In this document: piece by piece, positions 37,044 to 49,035 of the stretch
Layout of the letters: each line of letters starts with the position of its first letter
Numbering within the stretch: position 1 is the stretch's first letter
Source of the DNA: Tolypothrix sp. PCC 7910
Lineage (GTDB): Bacteria; Cyanobacteriota; Cyanobacteriia; Cyanobacteriales; Nostocaceae
Direction: 5' to 3'
Assembly (NCBI RefSeq): GCF_011769525.1
Contig: NZ_CP050440.1
Coordinates: forward strand, 6,449,501-6,513,500
DNA: 64,000 nucleotides
Notes under the pieces: model-generated
What the model saw: the letters and a program-made list of their open reading frames with translations, nothing else
Told to the model about the DNA's origin: nothing
The model's database searches: none
Made by a program: the position numbers and the translations under genes

Positions 37044-37572
37044 TTTACCACTAGTACATTACCTACAATTAGATAGTCATCGTAACAAAGCACCTGAATA
37101 AATGCAGCTAGTTATTTGGTGTTTGGCATTGGCTGTTTAGCGTTGGACTTCATTAGCTATTACTCAATCCCCAATTCCTTTAGCCACGACGAGAAAACGC
37201 AAACAAAATTAACTTTACCATTGGCTTTGCTGCCATTTGGCTGTTCTCTACAGCAAATATTTATACTTCCCCTAATCTATATGAATCTATTTTATTGATT
37301 TTTGCTATGGCTTATCAGTTCTCAATAAGTAGGCTATATTCAAATAACCTAGATACCGAGGAATTGCTCAAATTTATTGTATTTCCTAGCATTTATTTAT
37401 ATGTATTATGTAATATAGTATATTACATGAATTATGGCTGAGGAAATCTGCCAAATAGCAAAAATTTGAGCCAAAATCTAGATTAAGTTAGTCTTAGCAA
37501 AAAAAAATAAAATTCTCGGTTTTTAGTTGACTGAATTGTTGCATAATCCCACCTGTTGTTACTACAAGCACG
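37044..37572. other. 529-nt spacer between the TM2 and TPR genes
   Basis: Divergent upstream region. AT-rich towards the right, with a few weak repeats. I see no gene and no clear regulatory site. Confidence 0.4.
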
Positions 37573-37992
37573 ATGCCCCTAATTCCGAAACTCAGAGAAA
37601 AACCAGTGGAACAGAAAGTAGACTCAAAAAATCATGTTCAACCAGTTGAACAAAACTACGCCGATCGTCACTACCAAAGGGCTGTTCAGTATGCCAACCA
37701 AAGCAACTGGCCAAGTTGTGTGCAAGAGCTGCGGGAAGCTATCAAACTAGAGCCGAAAATTAGTGACTATCATGCATTACTCGGTGTTGCATATTTCCAG
37801 CAGAATTTTCAGGGAATGGCAACAGTTTATATTCGCCAAGCATTAAAACTAAATCCCCAACACCCTGTAGCATTAAAATACGCTGCCAAGCTGAACGTTA
37901 AAGAATCTCAACCTGCCAATCCTAAATCAGCAGCAATTTCTGTAGGTATTGCCTCAGTATTAAGCCTGTTTACTTCACGCTCAGAATCTTGA
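37573..37992 (+). CDS. Small TPR protein
   Basis: 139 residues. Two to three TPR helices pairs occupy about 29-105 (YADRHYQRAVQYANQSNWPS, LREAIKLEPKISDYHALLG, VYIRQALKLNPQHPVAL). The N-terminal 28 residues are charged and the last 25 end in a mildly hydrophobic stretch (AAISVGIASVLSLF). Probably a protein-binding adaptor. In other cyanobacteria TPR units of this type are often fused to a J-domain; here no J-domain is present. DUF1825 follows after 137 nt in the same direction. Confidence 0.8.
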   Translation: MPLIPKLREKPVEQKVDSKNHVQPVEQNYADRHYQRAVQYANQSNWPSCVQELREAIKLEPKISDYHALLGVAYFQQNFQGMATVYIRQALKLNPQHPVALKYAAKLNVKESQPANPKSAAISVGIASVLSLFTSRSES

Positions 37993-38129
37993 GTCAAGTG
38001 TTGAAATTTCCCTAAAGAACCGTAAAGGAACCGAAGCTTATTCCCTAGAGTATTGCCCTAGATTAGAATAAAAATATAAGCAAAACCATAATTTGCTGAG
38101 TGTTAGCACCCAGTTGAATATTAAACAAA

Positions 38130-38453
38130 ATGGGATTCTTTGACTCTGAGATAGTTCAGCAAGAAGCGAAACAGCTGTTTGACGATTATCAAGCACTAAT
38201 AAAGCTTGGCAATAGCTACGGCAAATTTGACCGTGAAGGTAAAAAGCTGTTTATTGAGCAAATGGAAGCCATGATGGATCGATATCGCATCTTTATGAAG
38301 CGCTTTGAGCTATCAGAAGATTTCATGGCACAAATGACTATGGAGCAGATGAAAACTCAACTAGGGCAGTTTGGGGTGACACCACAACAAATGTTTGACC
38401 AAATGCATCTTACTCTACAACGGATGAAAGCCGAGCTAGAAAAACAAGTATAG
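38130..38453 (+). CDS. DUF1825 family protein
   Basis: 107 residues, all-helical, with conserved MGFFDSEIVQQEAKQLFDDY at the start and MEAMMDRYRIFMKRFELSED in the middle. Met- and Gln-rich C-terminal half. DUF1825 is a cyanobacterial family with no established function. No signal peptide or membrane segment. It stands alone, convergent with the penicillin-binding protein gene. Confidence 0.88.
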   Translation: MGFFDSEIVQQEAKQLFDDYQALIKLGNSYGKFDREGKKLFIEQMEAMMDRYRIFMKRFELSEDFMAQMTMEQMKTQLGQFGVTPQQMFDQMHLTLQRMKAELEKQV

Positions 38454-38572
38454 GGTCTAAAGGCTAGAAGTTAGGTAATAGTGCTGCTACTAAGTAAGTC
38501 AAAATTTAAAATCCAAAAAGTCAATATTAATCAGCTTCTAGTCCTTAGTCCCCAGTATCCATTCTCTAGTTC

Positions 38573-40504
38573 CTATTCCCGCTCATTCGATTTCGGGCGA
38601 GGAAACTGAGAGGGCGATTTAAAGTTTTCTACTGGTACATCCTTCAAAGCCTTTTGCATAAAGTCACGCCAAATGGGGGCTACCATCACCCCACCTGTAG
38701 CACCGTGGGCTAATTGTCTATTGTCGTCTCTACCAACCCAAACAGCAGTTGTTAACTGGGGTACCGTACCTACAAACCAAATATCCTTTTCTGAGGATGT
38801 TGTACCCGTTTTACCTGCCGCTGGGCGACCTATAGCAGCATTTTTACCAGTCCCCTCATTAATTACCGATTGCATAACATTGAGAATTGCTGCCGAAGCC
38901 CAAGGATCTAGAACTAGCTGTGGCTTGGGTGTGTTATCGAGTAAAACATTACCACTACTATCTGTAACACGGGCAATGATTGTGGGTGGTGACTGCCAAC
39001 CATAATTAGCAAAGGTAGCATAGGCACTAGCCATTTCTAATGGTGTCACACCAATCGCGCCTAGAGGTAAAGAAGTTACTGGTTCCATTGGACTCATAAT
39101 CCCTAAGGTGCGGCAAGTTTCAATAACTTTATTCATCCCTACAGCCTTACCAACCTTAATTACAGGGATATTCCGGGATTGAGCAAGGGCTGTGCGAATT
39201 GACATTGCTCCCGCAAAGCCACCATCATAGTTTTTCGGATAGTACCAACCATCACCATCTCGATAACTAACTGGAGCGTCTACTACTGTTGTATCTGGTG
39301 CAAATTTTCCAGAAGCAAAGGCTGTGTAGTAAACAAATGGCTTAAAAGAAGATCCTGGCTGACGTTGCGCTTGGGTAGCACGGTTAAATTCGCTAGTTTT
39401 GGAGTCTACACCACCTACCAAAGCTTTGACAAAATGCGTACGGGGGTCAATAGCTACCAAGGCCATTTGATTTTTAGATAAGCCTTCACCTTGAAGTGTG
39501 TCGTGCCATTTAGCTACAGTTTCCTCTGCCATTTTTTGGAATTCGGCATCAACTGTAGTTTGGACGCGCATACCGCCTTTCAATAGTGCTTCTCGCCCGA
39601 ACTTCTTCGCTAACTCCTGAGAAACGGTATTAGTGACATAAGGTAATGCACTACCTTGAAACGACCTGATTTTACCTAATTTAATTTCTTGCTTGAGCGC
39701 GTCATCGTACTCTTGCTGGCTAATCCAGTTTAAATCCAGCATCCGCCCTAAAACTTCTTTTTGTTTTTGTTTTGCCATCTTCATGCTGACAAAAGGGCTA
39801 AATTCTTCTGGTGCTTGAATTAAACCGGCCATCATCGCCGATTCGCCCAAAGTTAAATATTCTGAGGATTTGTTAAAGTAACTGCGTGCTGCGGTTTGTA
39901 CTCCATAGTTGTTATGACCCCAATACACTTGATTGAGGTACATTTCTAATATTTGGTCTTTAGAAAGAATTTGCTCTAAGCGAATTGCCAGAACTGCTTC
40001 TGCAATTTTGCGGGTAAAGGCACGTTTTTGAGACAAAAAGATGTTTTTCACCAACTGCATGGTGATGGTAGAGCCACCTTCTTTAACTCCACCAGCAATT
40101 GAGTTAACAACGATCGCACGCCCTACACCTGTAGGATTAATACCGTGGTGGTTGTAAAAATGACCATCTTCGCTGGCTAATACAGCCCGTTTTAAATTTG
40201 GAGAAATTTTATCTAAGGGCATCACTTCGCGGTTAGCTTCGCCATGAACGCTAGCTAACAGCTTGCCTTTAAGATCATAAATATAAGTAGTTTCTGAAGG
40301 AAAAAAGTTACGTAGTTGCCTCACATCTGGCAAGTTACGGAAACTAATAGCCAAGCCCACCAATCCCCCCGCCACAATTGAACTTGTCAGCATCGTGATT
40401 GATAATAGAGTTCCGCCAGCTACCTGACCTACTCCTTTCAAAAACTCAAAACCTGATGAAGCCTTAGTTTGTGGCTCCTTGTCTTCAAAAGTCCTAGACG
40501 ACAC
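38573..40504 (-). CDS. Class A penicillin-binding protein (transglycosylase/transpeptidase)
   Basis: 643 residues. One membrane helix (about 27-55), then the GT51 glycosyltransferase (about 75-250, catalytic E112 in SEDGHFYNHHG) and the transpeptidase (about 345-620: active S385 and K388 in PGSSFKPF, SRN 443-445, KTGT 565-568). It polymerises and cross-links peptidoglycan on the outer face of the membrane. The length and order match the PBP1A family of cyanobacteria, which have several paralogues, so I give no symbol. Divergent from tyrS. Confidence 0.95.
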   Translation of the reverse strand: MSSRTFEDKEPQTKASSGFEFLKGVGQVAGGTLLSITMLTSSIVAGGLVGLAISFRNLPDVRQLRNFFPSETTYIYDLKGKLLASVHGEANREVMPLDKISPNLKRAVLASEDGHFYNHHGINPTGVGRAIVVNSIAGGVKEGGSTITMQLVKNIFLSQKRAFTRKIAEAVLAIRLEQILSKDQILEMYLNQVYWGHNNYGVQTAARSYFNKSSEYLTLGESAMMAGLIQAPEEFSPFVSMKMAKQKQKEVLGRMLDLNWISQQEYDDALKQEIKLGKIRSFQGSALPYVTNTVSQELAKKFGREALLKGGMRVQTTVDAEFQKMAEETVAKWHDTLQGEGLSKNQMALVAIDPRTHFVKALVGGVDSKTSEFNRATQAQRQPGSSFKPFVYYTAFASGKFAPDTTVVDAPVSYRDGDGWYYPKNYDGGFAGAMSIRTALAQSRNIPVIKVGKAVGMNKVIETCRTLGIMSPMEPVTSLPLGAIGVTPLEMASAYATFANYGWQSPPTIIARVTDSSGNVLLDNTPKPQLVLDPWASAAILNVMQSVINEGTGKNAAIGRPAAGKTGTTSSEKDIWFVGTVPQLTTAVWVGRDDNRQLAHGATGGVMVAPIWRDFMQKALKDVPVENFKSPSQFPRPKSNERE

Positions 40505-40677
40505 GGCGATTTCACTTCCTCACTTGTAAATTTAACTGTAATTGATTTGGCGAAGCAAGGCGGTTGATTTTTTGCAATTATAGTAGTTTGGCAGATAAGA
40601 GAACGGACAAATTGCCAGTGAATACAACCAACTTAATTTCTTCAGCCCAAAATCTAATTAATAGCGAATCTCCTAAC

Positions 40678-41874
40678 ATGGCGCAAGATTTTGCTTGGTT
40701 GCGTCGTGGTGTCGTGGAAATCTTTCCACAACCAACAGATGTTGACAGCGAAAGTGAAACTTTAGAAAAGCGCTTGGCAACTACAAGCAGACCTTTAAGG
40801 GTCAAATTAGGCATTGATCCAACCGGTGCTGATATTCATCTTGGTCATAGCATACCGGTACGAAAACTGCGAGCTTTTCAAGATGCTGGTCATACAGCAG
40901 TGCTAATTATTGGTGATTTTACGGCTCGCATTGGCGATCCGACTGGTAAATCTGAGGTACGTCGCCAACTGACAGAAGCAGAGGTAGCGCAGAACGCCCA
41001 GACTTATCTTGACCAAGTCCGCCCTATATTGGATTTTGACACACCTGGCAGATTAGAGGTACGTTATAACTCCGAATGGCTCTCCCGGTTAGATTTAGGA
41101 AAAATTTTAGAATTACTTTCCACAATGACAGTAGGGCAGATGCTAGCCAAGGAAGGATTTGCAGAACGTTATAAAAAGGAGAATCCAATTTTCCTCCATG
41201 AGTTCCTTTATCCGTTGATGCAGGGGTATGATTCCGTGGCGGTTGAGGCTGATGTGGAGTTAGGCGGAACTGACCAAAAATTTAATATTGCTGTAGGGCG
41301 AGATTTACAACGCCATTTTGGGCAAAAGCCTCAGTTTGGGCTATTACTACCAATTTTGATTGGTACAGATGGCGTGCAAAAAATGTCTAAGTCTTTAGGT
41401 AATTATGTAGGGTTATCGGAACATCCCTCAGAAAAATATCAAAAATTGCAGGGAACTCCAGATCAACTGCTAGAACAGTATTTTGAGCTACTAACAGATT
41501 TTGCTTTGGATAAACTCCCGCAAAACCCACGCGATCGCCAATTACTTTTAGCATGGGAAGTTGTGAAACAATATCATGGCGAAGCTGCGGCCAATCAAGC
41601 GAAAGAAGCTGCTGATAGCGGTGGTAAAAAAGGCGCTATCCCGGAATTCTCCTTAGCTGAGATTCCTCAGTTTCCGGTAAAGTTGGCTTATTTGCTTAAT
41701 GTTAGCGGCCTATGCAAAAGTAGCGGTGAAGGTAAACGCAAAATTCAAGAAGGTGGGGTTTACCTAGATGGCGATCGCATTACTAATGTTGATACCACTT
41801 TTGCCCAACCTGATGAGTTAGCTCAGAAAGTTTTGCAGGTAGGGAAAAACAAGTTTGTGCGCTTAGTACCTTAA
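40678..41874 (+). CDS. tyrS: Tyrosyl-tRNA synthetase
   Basis: 398 residues from the ATG of [16 protein letters not shown]; the frame is open further upstream to a TTG at 40564, but that extension is unlike TyrS. Class I motifs: HLGH (54-57, HIGH motif) and KMSKS (235-239). A C-terminal S4 RNA-binding domain (about 330-395, [20 protein letters not shown]) is present. It charges tRNA-Tyr in the cytosol. pyrF follows 30 nt downstream and is probably co-transcribed. Confidence 0.95.
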   Translation: MAQDFAWLRRGVVEIFPQPTDVDSESETLEKRLATTSRPLRVKLGIDPTGADIHLGHSIPVRKLRAFQDAGHTAVLIIGDFTARIGDPTGKSEVRRQLTEAEVAQNAQTYLDQVRPILDFDTPGRLEVRYNSEWLSRLDLGKILELLSTMTVGQMLAKEGFAERYKKENPIFLHEFLYPLMQGYDSVAVEADVELGGTDQKFNIAVGRDLQRHFGQKPQFGLLLPILIGTDGVQKMSKSLGNYVGLSEHPSEKYQKLQGTPDQLLEQYFELLTDFALDKLPQNPRDRQLLLAWEVVKQYHGEAAANQAKEAADSGGKKGAIPEFSLAEIPQFPVKLAYLLNVSGLCKSSGEGKRKIQEGGVYLDGDRITNVDTTFAQPDELAQKVLQVGKNKFVRLVP

Positions 41875-41903
41875 TCTATGAAATGAACCGCCGATCAACG
41901 CCG

Positions 41904-42626
41904 ATGAAAGCCGAGCAGCGAATTATTGTACCTTTGGATGTGCCAGATGTAGCGAGTGCGATCGCTTTTGTGGATCAGCTTCCGCAAGTGAATTTCTGGA
42001 AAGTTGGCTTAGAGTTGTTTACTAGCACTGGGCCAGCTATTCTCGCAGAGCTAAAATCTCGAGAAAAGCAGATTTTTCTGGATTTAAAGTTTCATGACAT
42101 CCCCAATACTGTTGCTGGCGCTTGTCAGGCGGCGGCTCGTTATGGGGTGGATTTGTTAACTATTCATGCTACTGCTGGTAAGGATGCACTGACAGCAGCA
42201 ACCGCAGCAGTACAAACAGGGGCAGCACAAGCGGGTGTAAAACCGCCGAAATTGATTGCGATTACGCTGTTGACGAGCATTTCTGCTAGGCAGTTGGCGT
42301 TTGATTTAAAAATTCCTTTAGAATTGCCAGAATATGCTTTGTCAATGGCACTAATAGCTCAAGAAACAGGCTTAGATGGCGCAGTTTGTTCGCCTCAAGA
42401 GGTAGCACAACTGCGGCAAACCTGCGGAAATGATTTTATCTTCGTGTGTCCTGGCGTTCGTCCAGCTTGGGCAGACAAGGCAGATCAAAAGCGATCGCTC
42501 ACCCCAGCACAAGCAATCAAAGCTGGGGCAGATTATTTAGTGATTGGACGGCCAATTACTGCTGCGGCTGAACCGGAGTTAGCTTGGAACAGAATTATTG
42601 AGGAGATAACCGAAGGGACTTCTTAA
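41904..42626 (+). CDS. pyrF: Orotidine 5'-phosphate decarboxylase
   Basis: 240 residues from the ATG of [15 protein letters not shown]; an ATG 21 nt upstream is possible but neither has a clear Shine-Dalgarno. TIM-barrel enzyme that makes UMP from OMP. The catalytic block [16 protein letters not shown] carries the Lys-Asp network. [17 protein letters not shown] and [12 protein letters not shown] are the phosphate-binding parts. It lies just after tyrS. Confidence 0.94.
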   Translation: MKAEQRIIVPLDVPDVASAIAFVDQLPQVNFWKVGLELFTSTGPAILAELKSREKQIFLDLKFHDIPNTVAGACQAAARYGVDLLTIHATAGKDALTAATAAVQTGAAQAGVKPPKLIAITLLTSISARQLAFDLKIPLELPEYALSMALIAQETGLDGAVCSPQEVAQLRQTCGNDFIFVCPGVRPAWADKADQKRSLTPAQAIKAGADYLVIGRPITAAAEPELAWNRIIEEITEGTS

Positions 42627-42847
42627 TACAAAATATCCTATCGCTTTTGCAGCAGAGGAAGCAGAGGAGGGCAGTGGCGTGGGCGGGTTTCCCGACTTGA
42701 GCAAACTGACCGTGAAGCAGAGGAGGAATAGAATTATCGCCTTTGCTCTCAAAACTCGATAATCTAATTTTTAGAAGTCCTAAAGAGGTATAAAACAAAA
42801 ATATTCCCTCTTCAAGAAGCGATGGGCGATCGCTTCCACAACCAAGC

Positions 42848-43480
42848 ATGAAAATCATTTCCCAATCCCCAATCCCTAATCCCCAAAGAAATCGCTTCTG
42901 GCTGATAGTTTGTTGCTTCTGGCTAGCATTTAACAGCTTTGATAACTTAGCGTTTTCGCAAAACTCATCTGTATCTAAGGATAAGGTGAAGTCTGCTTGC
43001 ACTGAGCAAGATGTGCAATCTTTAACTACTTGGATGCTGCGCGATTTACCGAGTTATACCAATCGCGTCAGTCAACGGGCGCGCCGTCTTAGCCGGAGTA
43101 GTGAAGTTTACAGTTATATACTTTTAGCAGGTAGGCCTGAGTTTACACCCTTACCCTTAAATCCGGGGATTGACACCCCAGAGACAGCAAAAAGTGCTGC
43201 ATCAGGAGTTGAGCAAGTTTTCTTTACTACTTTAGAACGGCAGTATGTTGGGGGGAAAGCTGTGGAATTAGAAGAGTTCCACTGGCTATTGTTGACTAAA
43301 ACTCAAAATGGCTGGCGTTTGGTAATGATGTTTACCCAAACAGATGCATCTGTTCCGGGACAACCCATATCTCCCCCAAGAGATAGTAGTAATAGCGCTA
43401 TTGCTCAAGCGATTAAAATTTGGCTACGGGATTGTCAGGCGGGAACTGTGCGGATGGGTGCGATTAAAGAAAATCAGTAA
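42848..43480 (+). CDS. Exported hypothetical protein with repeat-encoded N-terminus
   Basis: 210 residues. Hydrophobic stretch 17-32 (FWLIVCCFWLAFNSF) then AFSQN, a probable signal peptide with cleavage near residue 37. The mature part has one Cys pair (SACTEQD, RDCQAG) and a conserved core DLPSYTNRVSQRARR, so it is likely a periplasmic or lumenal globular protein. The first 13 codons lie inside a CCCAATC heptamer run, and no other in-frame start precedes the signal peptide. Family unknown; similar exported proteins occur in Nostocales as far as I recall. Confidence 0.75.
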   Translation: MKIISQSPIPNPQRNRFWLIVCCFWLAFNSFDNLAFSQNSSVSKDKVKSACTEQDVQSLTTWMLRDLPSYTNRVSQRARRLSRSSEVYSYILLAGRPEFTPLPLNPGIDTPETAKSAASGVEQVFFTTLERQYVGGKAVELEEFHWLLLTKTQNGWRLVMMFTQTDASVPGQPISPPRDSSNSAIAQAIKIWLRDCQAGTVRMGAIKENQ

Positions 43481-43563
43481 TAACATTGAGAAATTGATTT
43501 AGGGGAAAGGTTAAAGGGAAAGGGTAAAGGTTTTGATTTTCCCCTTTTACTTTTGTGGTGAAT

Positions 43564-46500
43564 TTAGTCATTATCGTCATAGATAGGAATCTGAATTTCA
43601 AATTCTGTACCCTTACCTAGAGCAGAGTTGACATTAATTATGCCTTCGTGTTTTTCTACAATAATTTGACGTGCGATCGCTAATCCTAAACCTGTACCCT
43701 TACCAACGCCTTTAGTAGTAAATAAATGGTCAAAAATCTTTTCTTTGACATCCTCCGACATTCCTAGCCCATTATCAGCAATAGAAATTCTGACGCTTTG
43801 ATTTTGTACATATGTTGTAATTGTAATGATGTTAGGATTGTCTTGAATTTCTGTAAAGCTCCGTCCAGTATTTGACTCATCTAAAGCATCAATAGCATTG
43901 GCTAAAATATTCATAAATACCTGATTTAATTGCCCAGGAAAGCATTCTATTTTGGGGATTTTTCCATATTTAGTAACTACTTCAATTGCGGGACGTTGTT
44001 CGTTAGCTTTGAGGCGATGTTTGAGAATTAGAATTGTACTATCAAGTCCTTCATGGATATTAAATTTTACTTTGTAATCTTTATCAGCGCGAGAGAAAGT
44101 TCTTAAACTAGTACTGATGTTACTAAGGCGATTACAAGCAATTTCCATTGAATTCATTACCTTAGGTAAATCTTCTAGTAGGTAATCTAAATCGATTTCT
44201 TCAGCATGATTGATAATTTCATCACCCGGATTTGGTAAGCTTTGCTGATAAAGTGTCAAATGGGCAATAATATCTGCAAAGCTGGGTTTAGTTTGAGTTA
44301 GGCTAGCAGAAATAAAGCCTAGGGGATTATTCATCTCATGGGCTACCCCTGCAACTAAATTACCCAATGCTGACATTTTTTCACTTTGGACTATTTGTAG
44401 TTGAGCTTGTTGTAAATCTTGTAATGCTTGTTGCGCCTGTTGATACATTCGCGCATTTTCTAATGATATAGCTGCTTGGGAAGAGAGTAAGTTAAGCACT
44501 TGCAGACGGTCATTAGTAAATACTCCTTGAGTCAATTTATTTTCTAAATAGATAATTCCTACTAAATGACCTTGGTTAATAATTGGCGTACAGATAACAC
44601 TCTTAGGCTGATGCTTCAACATATATTCCCCGATTACGCCAGGAATATTAGTTTCTAAATTATTGATAATTACAGTCTGTTGAGTATTCTTAACATAATA
44701 GATAATTTTTATGGGAATATCTTGGCAAGTATCTAGAGGCTGTGAATCTAGGATAGTTTGGACTTGATATTGGGAATTTTCCTGATAGGAAATAAAGGTA
44801 ATTGCTCTTACTTGCCAAGTATCCTCTAAGGGAAGAATCAGTACAGATTTTTTTGCGCCAGAGGTTTCGAGGATAATGCGGGTAAGGTTGGCGATTAACT
44901 CATCTAATTGAATTGAACTAGAGATGGCTTGAGCAGCTTTGAGGACAGAGGTAAAATCTAATGCATCAGAAATATTAGTGCTAGAAGAATTTGTACATAC
45001 AGAATTTCCCGAAACAACAATAGTAGGAATAGTTTCTAGCAGCGGATTGAAGCGGTGTTCTTGTTGCTGGACAATTGGTTGGAGCAGTTGTGCATAGGAT
45101 TTTTCCAAGTCATCTGTTTTTGCTTTAGCGCCCCAATGAGCATAACAGTAATAAGCTTCCTGCATGTAAGCTTCGGCAACTTTTCCTTTACCCCAGTTGA
45201 GATAGAATTTTGCTGCAAGTTCATTAGCAAGGGCTAATTCTTGAAGGTAGCCATTCTCTTTAGCTTGGTTGATGGCGCAATCATACAGATTGAAGGCTGC
45301 AAATTCTTGTTTTAAAATACGGTTCCATTCTGCTTCAATCAAGTTATATTTATGCTGATAATTACTTGGAGCGAACTCTGCCCATTTCTGCATTTGCTGT
45401 TGATTTGCTGATACTTTCTTGAGATATTCTTGCTTTTGTGCTTCATCAGCAGTCGAGCATAAACCAAGTAAACTGAGAGATTGGTAAAAATTTCTTAAAG
45501 GAATAATTGCTAAACCAGTTGCACCAGCTTCATATTCCTCAAATTTTTTAGCGAACTCAACAGCATCTTGGTAGTCTCCAAAGAAATAGGATAATAAGGT
45601 TTTCGCTAGATAAACGTAACAAATACCATTAATGTTTTGATATTCAATTAATCCTGGTAAATCTGTTTGCTCGTTAAAGGCAGAACCAATCAGTAGAGTA
45701 GGCTGATTAACTTGACCTTGCAAATTTAAGACAGTTTGTCTCCAAATTTTACCCCAAATTAAGGATACCTCTTGCTTAATTTCTGCCATGAGGTTGCAAT
45801 ATTTCAAAGATTCCGTCTCAGCAAAATCTAGATGTTCTCCAGCCCAAAAGAGAAACTGGCAATAGCAATTGGCGCAATAACCTACATATTCTAAATTCCC
45901 AGTTTCTAAGCCACTTACTAAACCTTCTTGGAATAATGGTAATGTAGATTTTATTGGGTCTTTCCAATGTTTAATAAATAAGCTGAAGGTGAGATAAACT
46001 CTACTTTTGAGTTCTTTGGCTTGGAAACGCTCTAACATGAGTACTGCTAAGGTACCAAATTCATAACCTGCATCAATTTCTCCCATACCACATAACAGTA
46101 ATCCATACAAACTGTAGGCGATCGCAGCTTGGGGAGAGTTACCATGTTGAATACAAATTTTCACCATTGTGAAAATCTTTAAAGGTAACAATGCGGGTTG
46201 AGCAATATAAACTGGTGCAAACAAGCCAGAAAGAATCCGCAAGGCGAAAAGTTGATTAGGATCAAGAATTTCAGGTAAATTAGCCAAGTCGCTAATTAAG
46301 CGATCGCCTAACAGCCGTTTGACTTGTTCGGCTTCCTTGAAAGTTGTCTCGCGATCGCAGTCTGTAGGTAAAGTGACACCGAGTAAGCTTAAGGCTTCTC
46401 TTCCTGTATCGATGGCTTCGATAAATTTATTTTGTGCTGTGTAGGATTGAATCTGAATTTCGTAGACTTTAACTTTTTCTAAGGCTGTTTTTGCGTGTTC

Positions 46501-48999
46501 AAGGGTGATATCGATTAATTCTTTAGAAGCATCAAAGTTAGTATTTAAATATTCGGATTCAGCTGCAGATTCATAAACTGCTAGAGTCAAATCATATTCA
46601 CTTTGCCAACTATCAACTGCTAGCAATCTCATACCAATACTAAAATAACTCACAGCAGCAGCATAAGCTGTAGATGCTTTAGCTCTATTGCCGGCAATTA
46701 AATTTAGTTGAGCCAGTTGATTTTTTTGGCTTTGCTCAACAATTAAATCAATACCTAAGTTTAATTGATTAACAATATTAAATATGCGGTTTTCAAGTTC
46801 TGACTCATCTGTATTCTTCAGTAACAACTGACCAATGCTTAAGTGAGTTGCTTGTTTTAGATTTTCCGGAATCAGCGAGTAAGAAGCTTGCTGTACTCGG
46901 TCATGCAAAAATCTATAGGTGGGAGCTTGAAAATTAGCATTGGCAAAAGGTTGTGAGTCAGAATCCTTACCAGTTTCTTGGTAAAATTTATAAACCTCAC
47001 TGGTTGGTAAAATTACTCCTTCTTGCAAAGCTTTCCATAAATCAGCAGCGGTTTCAACCTGAGAATGCTGATAGATAATTGCTAAAGTATTTAGGTCAAA
47101 GCGGTTACCAATACAAGCAGCTAATTTTAAAATATCTTGAGTAGCTTGTGGCAATTTTTGTAACTGAATTGCCATAAACTCGACCACATCATCAGTCAAA
47201 GCTAAGGCAGTAACTTCAGCGATATCGCATTGCCAATAACCCACATCAAAATTAAAGGTAATTAGTCCATCTTCATACAATGTTTTCAAAAATTGATTGT
47301 TGAAGAAAGGATTTCCTTTGGTTTTTTTGTAGACTAATTCTGTTAAAGGAATGGCAATTTCCTCAGAACAGCTAAGAGTATCAGCTATCAGAATATTAAT
47401 ATCGAATTTATTCAGTGGGCTTAAAGTAATGGTGTTGAGTGTCGCTCCAGTTTTAGCAATTTCATCTAAAGTTAAATTTAAAGGGTGAATAGGAGAAACT
47501 TCGTTATCTCGATAAGCACCAATAATTAATAAATAGCCGCGATTTGCTTCACTCATTAAGAGTTGCATGAGATTTAAAGAAGCCAAATCTGCCCATTGTA
47601 AATCATCCAGAAAAATTACTAGAGGATGTTCTGGAATCGTGAAAGTAGCAATAAATTTTTGAAACAGTAAATTAAAACGATTTTGGGCTGCATTCCCAGA
47701 CAGTTCTGGTACGGGTGTTTGTCTACCAATAATTTCTTCTAACTCAGGAATTACTTCAATAATTACTTGTGCGTTATCGCCTAATGCTAATAGAATTTGA
47801 GTTTTCCATTTTTGCAATTGGCTATCACTTTCAGTAAGTAATTGCCCCATCAAATCCCGAAAGGCTTGGACAAAGGCAGAGAAAGGAACGTTACGATTAA
47901 ATTGGTCGAACTTACCTTTAATAAAATAGCCATGTTGTTTGACTATGGGTTTGTGGATTTCATTAACAACAGCAGTTTTTCCTGTACCAGAAAAACCTGC
48001 AACCAGCATCAATTCTGAGTTATTATTGGCAACCCGATCAAAAGCACTCAATAAAGTTTCAACTTCTGTTTCCCGCCCATAGAGTTTTTCGGGGATAATG
48101 AAGCGATCGCATATATCTCGTTTGCCAATTTCAAAGTCAGCAATTTCTCCAGTAGCGTTTAATTGAGCAAGACATTTTTGTAAATCATATTTCAAACCTA
48201 AGCTACTTTGATAGCGGTCTTCAGCATTTTTTGCCATTAATTTACTGACAATCTCACCCAATACCCGGGGTATTGCAGGGTTGATTTCATCTACTGCAGG
48301 AGGGTGTTTAGCAATATGACAATGTACCAACTCCATCGGATCGTGAGAATTAAACGGTAATTTTCCTGTCAATAGTTCAAAAAATGTCACACCCAAAGAA
48401 TAAAAATCACTGCGGTAATCTATACCCCGGTTCATACGTCCGGTTTGTTCGGGTGATATATAAGCTAAGGTTCCTTCTAAAACGTTGGGACTGATAATTG
48501 TTTGGGTTTCTCTGGGAAGTAAAGAGGCGATACTAAAGTCAATCAGTTTAACTTCATGAGTTTCCGAGTTAATTAAAATATTTGCAGGTTTAATATCTTT
48601 GTGGATAACTCGATTTTGGTATAAGTAATCAATAATCTCAGTTAATTGCAGCGCTATTCCTAAAAACTCTATCAATTTTAGTGGCTGATTGCAGGCGTAT
48701 TCTTTGAGAGAAATTCCGCCAGAATCTTCCATTACCAATGCATAGCTATTACGGTAAGCTTCTAAACTCAAAGGACGGACGATACCAGGAATATCAAGAT
48801 TTTTAGCAATAGTGTATTGGTTGCGAAATTGCAAGAGTTCGTTGAATGTGGGAAATTCTAGCCGCAATAATTTGATGACAACAGCTTTTTGATCTGCAAC
48901 TCTAATGGCTCGATAAACTTCGCTTTTATAACCTTGGTAGAGTTTTGCTACAAATTCATAGCCATTAATGTTGGTGGCTTTATCAATTGCTCTTGTCAT
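43564..48999 (-). CDS. Second giant Ser/Thr kinase, AAA ATPase, GAF and histidine kinase protein
   Basis: 1,811 residues from the ATG of [16 protein letters not shown]; a TTG 15 nt upstream is also in frame. Same order as the paralogue at 11069-16783: Hanks kinase (K43; HKD 133-135; DFS 154-156), ATPase (Walker [10 protein letters not shown]341; Walker [12 protein letters not shown]), helical repeats, GAF domain (about 1340-1500), short coiled coil, HisKA with AHEMNNP (H1554) and HATPase (DNGLGM, GTGLGLA). Cytosolic sensor without a receiver domain. Kinase signals can therefore be of both Ser/Thr and His type. No response regulator is adjacent. Confidence 0.92.
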   Translation of the reverse strand: MTRAIDKATNINGYEFVAKLYQGYKSEVYRAIRVADQKAVVIKLLRLEFPTFNELLQFRNQYTIAKNLDIPGIVRPLSLEAYRNSYALVMEDSGGISLKEYACNQPLKLIEFLGIALQLTEIIDYLYQNRVIHKDIKPANILINSETHEVKLIDFSIASLLPRETQTIISPNVLEGTLAYISPEQTGRMNRGIDYRSDFYSLGVTFFELLTGKLPFNSHDPMELVHCHIAKHPPAVDEINPAIPRVLGEIVSKLMAKNAEDRYQSSLGLKYDLQKCLAQLNATGEIADFEIGKRDICDRFIIPEKLYGRETEVETLLSAFDRVANNNSELMLVAGFSGTGKTAVVNEIHKPIVKQHGYFIKGKFDQFNRNVPFSAFVQAFRDLMGQLLTESDSQLQKWKTQILLALGDNAQVIIEVIPELEEIIGRQTPVPELSGNAAQNRFNLLFQKFIATFTIPEHPLVIFLDDLQWADLASLNLMQLLMSEANRGYLLIIGAYRDNEVSPIHPLNLTLDEIAKTGATLNTITLSPLNKFDINILIADTLSCSEEIAIPLTELVYKKTKGNPFFNNQFLKTLYEDGLITFNFDVGYWQCDIAEVTALALTDDVVEFMAIQLQKLPQATQDILKLAACIGNRFDLNTLAIIYQHSQVETAADLWKALQEGVILPTSEVYKFYQETGKDSDSQPFANANFQAPTYRFLHDRVQQASYSLIPENLKQATHLSIGQLLLKNTDESELENRIFNIVNQLNLGIDLIVEQSQKNQLAQLNLIAGNRAKASTAYAAAVSYFSIGMRLLAVDSWQSEYDLTLAVYESAAESEYLNTNFDASKELIDITLEHAKTALEKVKVYEIQIQSYTAQNKFIEAIDTGREALSLLGVTLPTDCDRETTFKEAEQVKRLLGDRLISDLANLPEILDPNQLFALRILSGLFAPVYIAQPALLPLKIFTMVKICIQHGNSPQAAIAYSLYGLLLCGMGEIDAGYEFGTLAVLMLERFQAKELKSRVYLTFSLFIKHWKDPIKSTLPLFQEGLVSGLETGNLEYVGYCANCYCQFLFWAGEHLDFAETESLKYCNLMAEIKQEVSLIWGKIWRQTVLNLQGQVNQPTLLIGSAFNEQTDLPGLIEYQNINGICYVYLAKTLLSYFFGDYQDAVEFAKKFEEYEAGATGLAIIPLRNFYQSLSLLGLCSTADEAQKQEYLKKVSANQQQMQKWAEFAPSNYQHKYNLIEAEWNRILKQEFAAFNLYDCAINQAKENGYLQELALANELAAKFYLNWGKGKVAEAYMQEAYYCYAHWGAKAKTDDLEKSYAQLLQPIVQQQEHRFNPLLETIPTIVVSGNSVCTNSSSTNISDALDFTSVLKAAQAISSSIQLDELIANLTRIILETSGAKKSVLILPLEDTWQVRAITFISYQENSQYQVQTILDSQPLDTCQDIPIKIIYYVKNTQQTVIINNLETNIPGVIGEYMLKHQPKSVICTPIINQGHLVGIIYLENKLTQGVFTNDRLQVLNLLSSQAAISLENARMYQQAQQALQDLQQAQLQIVQSEKMSALGNLVAGVAHEMNNPLGFISASLTQTKPSFADIIAHLTLYQQSLPNPGDEIINHAEEIDLDYLLEDLPKVMNSMEIACNRLSNISTSLRTFSRADKDYKVKFNIHEGLDSTILILKHRLKANEQRPAIEVVTKYGKIPKIECFPGQLNQVFMNILANAIDALDESNTGRSFTEIQDNPNIITITTYVQNQSVRISIADNGLGMSEDVKEKIFDHLFTTKGVGKGTGLGLAIARQIIVEKHEGIINVNSALGKGTEFEIQIPIYDDND

Positions 49000-49035
49000 G
49001 GTTATGCTCCACAAATCAATTTTATTTGTTAAAAC

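Noticed and set aside
40564-40677. N-terminal extension of tyrS
   Set aside because: Starts on TTG and adds 38 residues unlike TyrS; the ATG at 40678 opens the conserved sequence.
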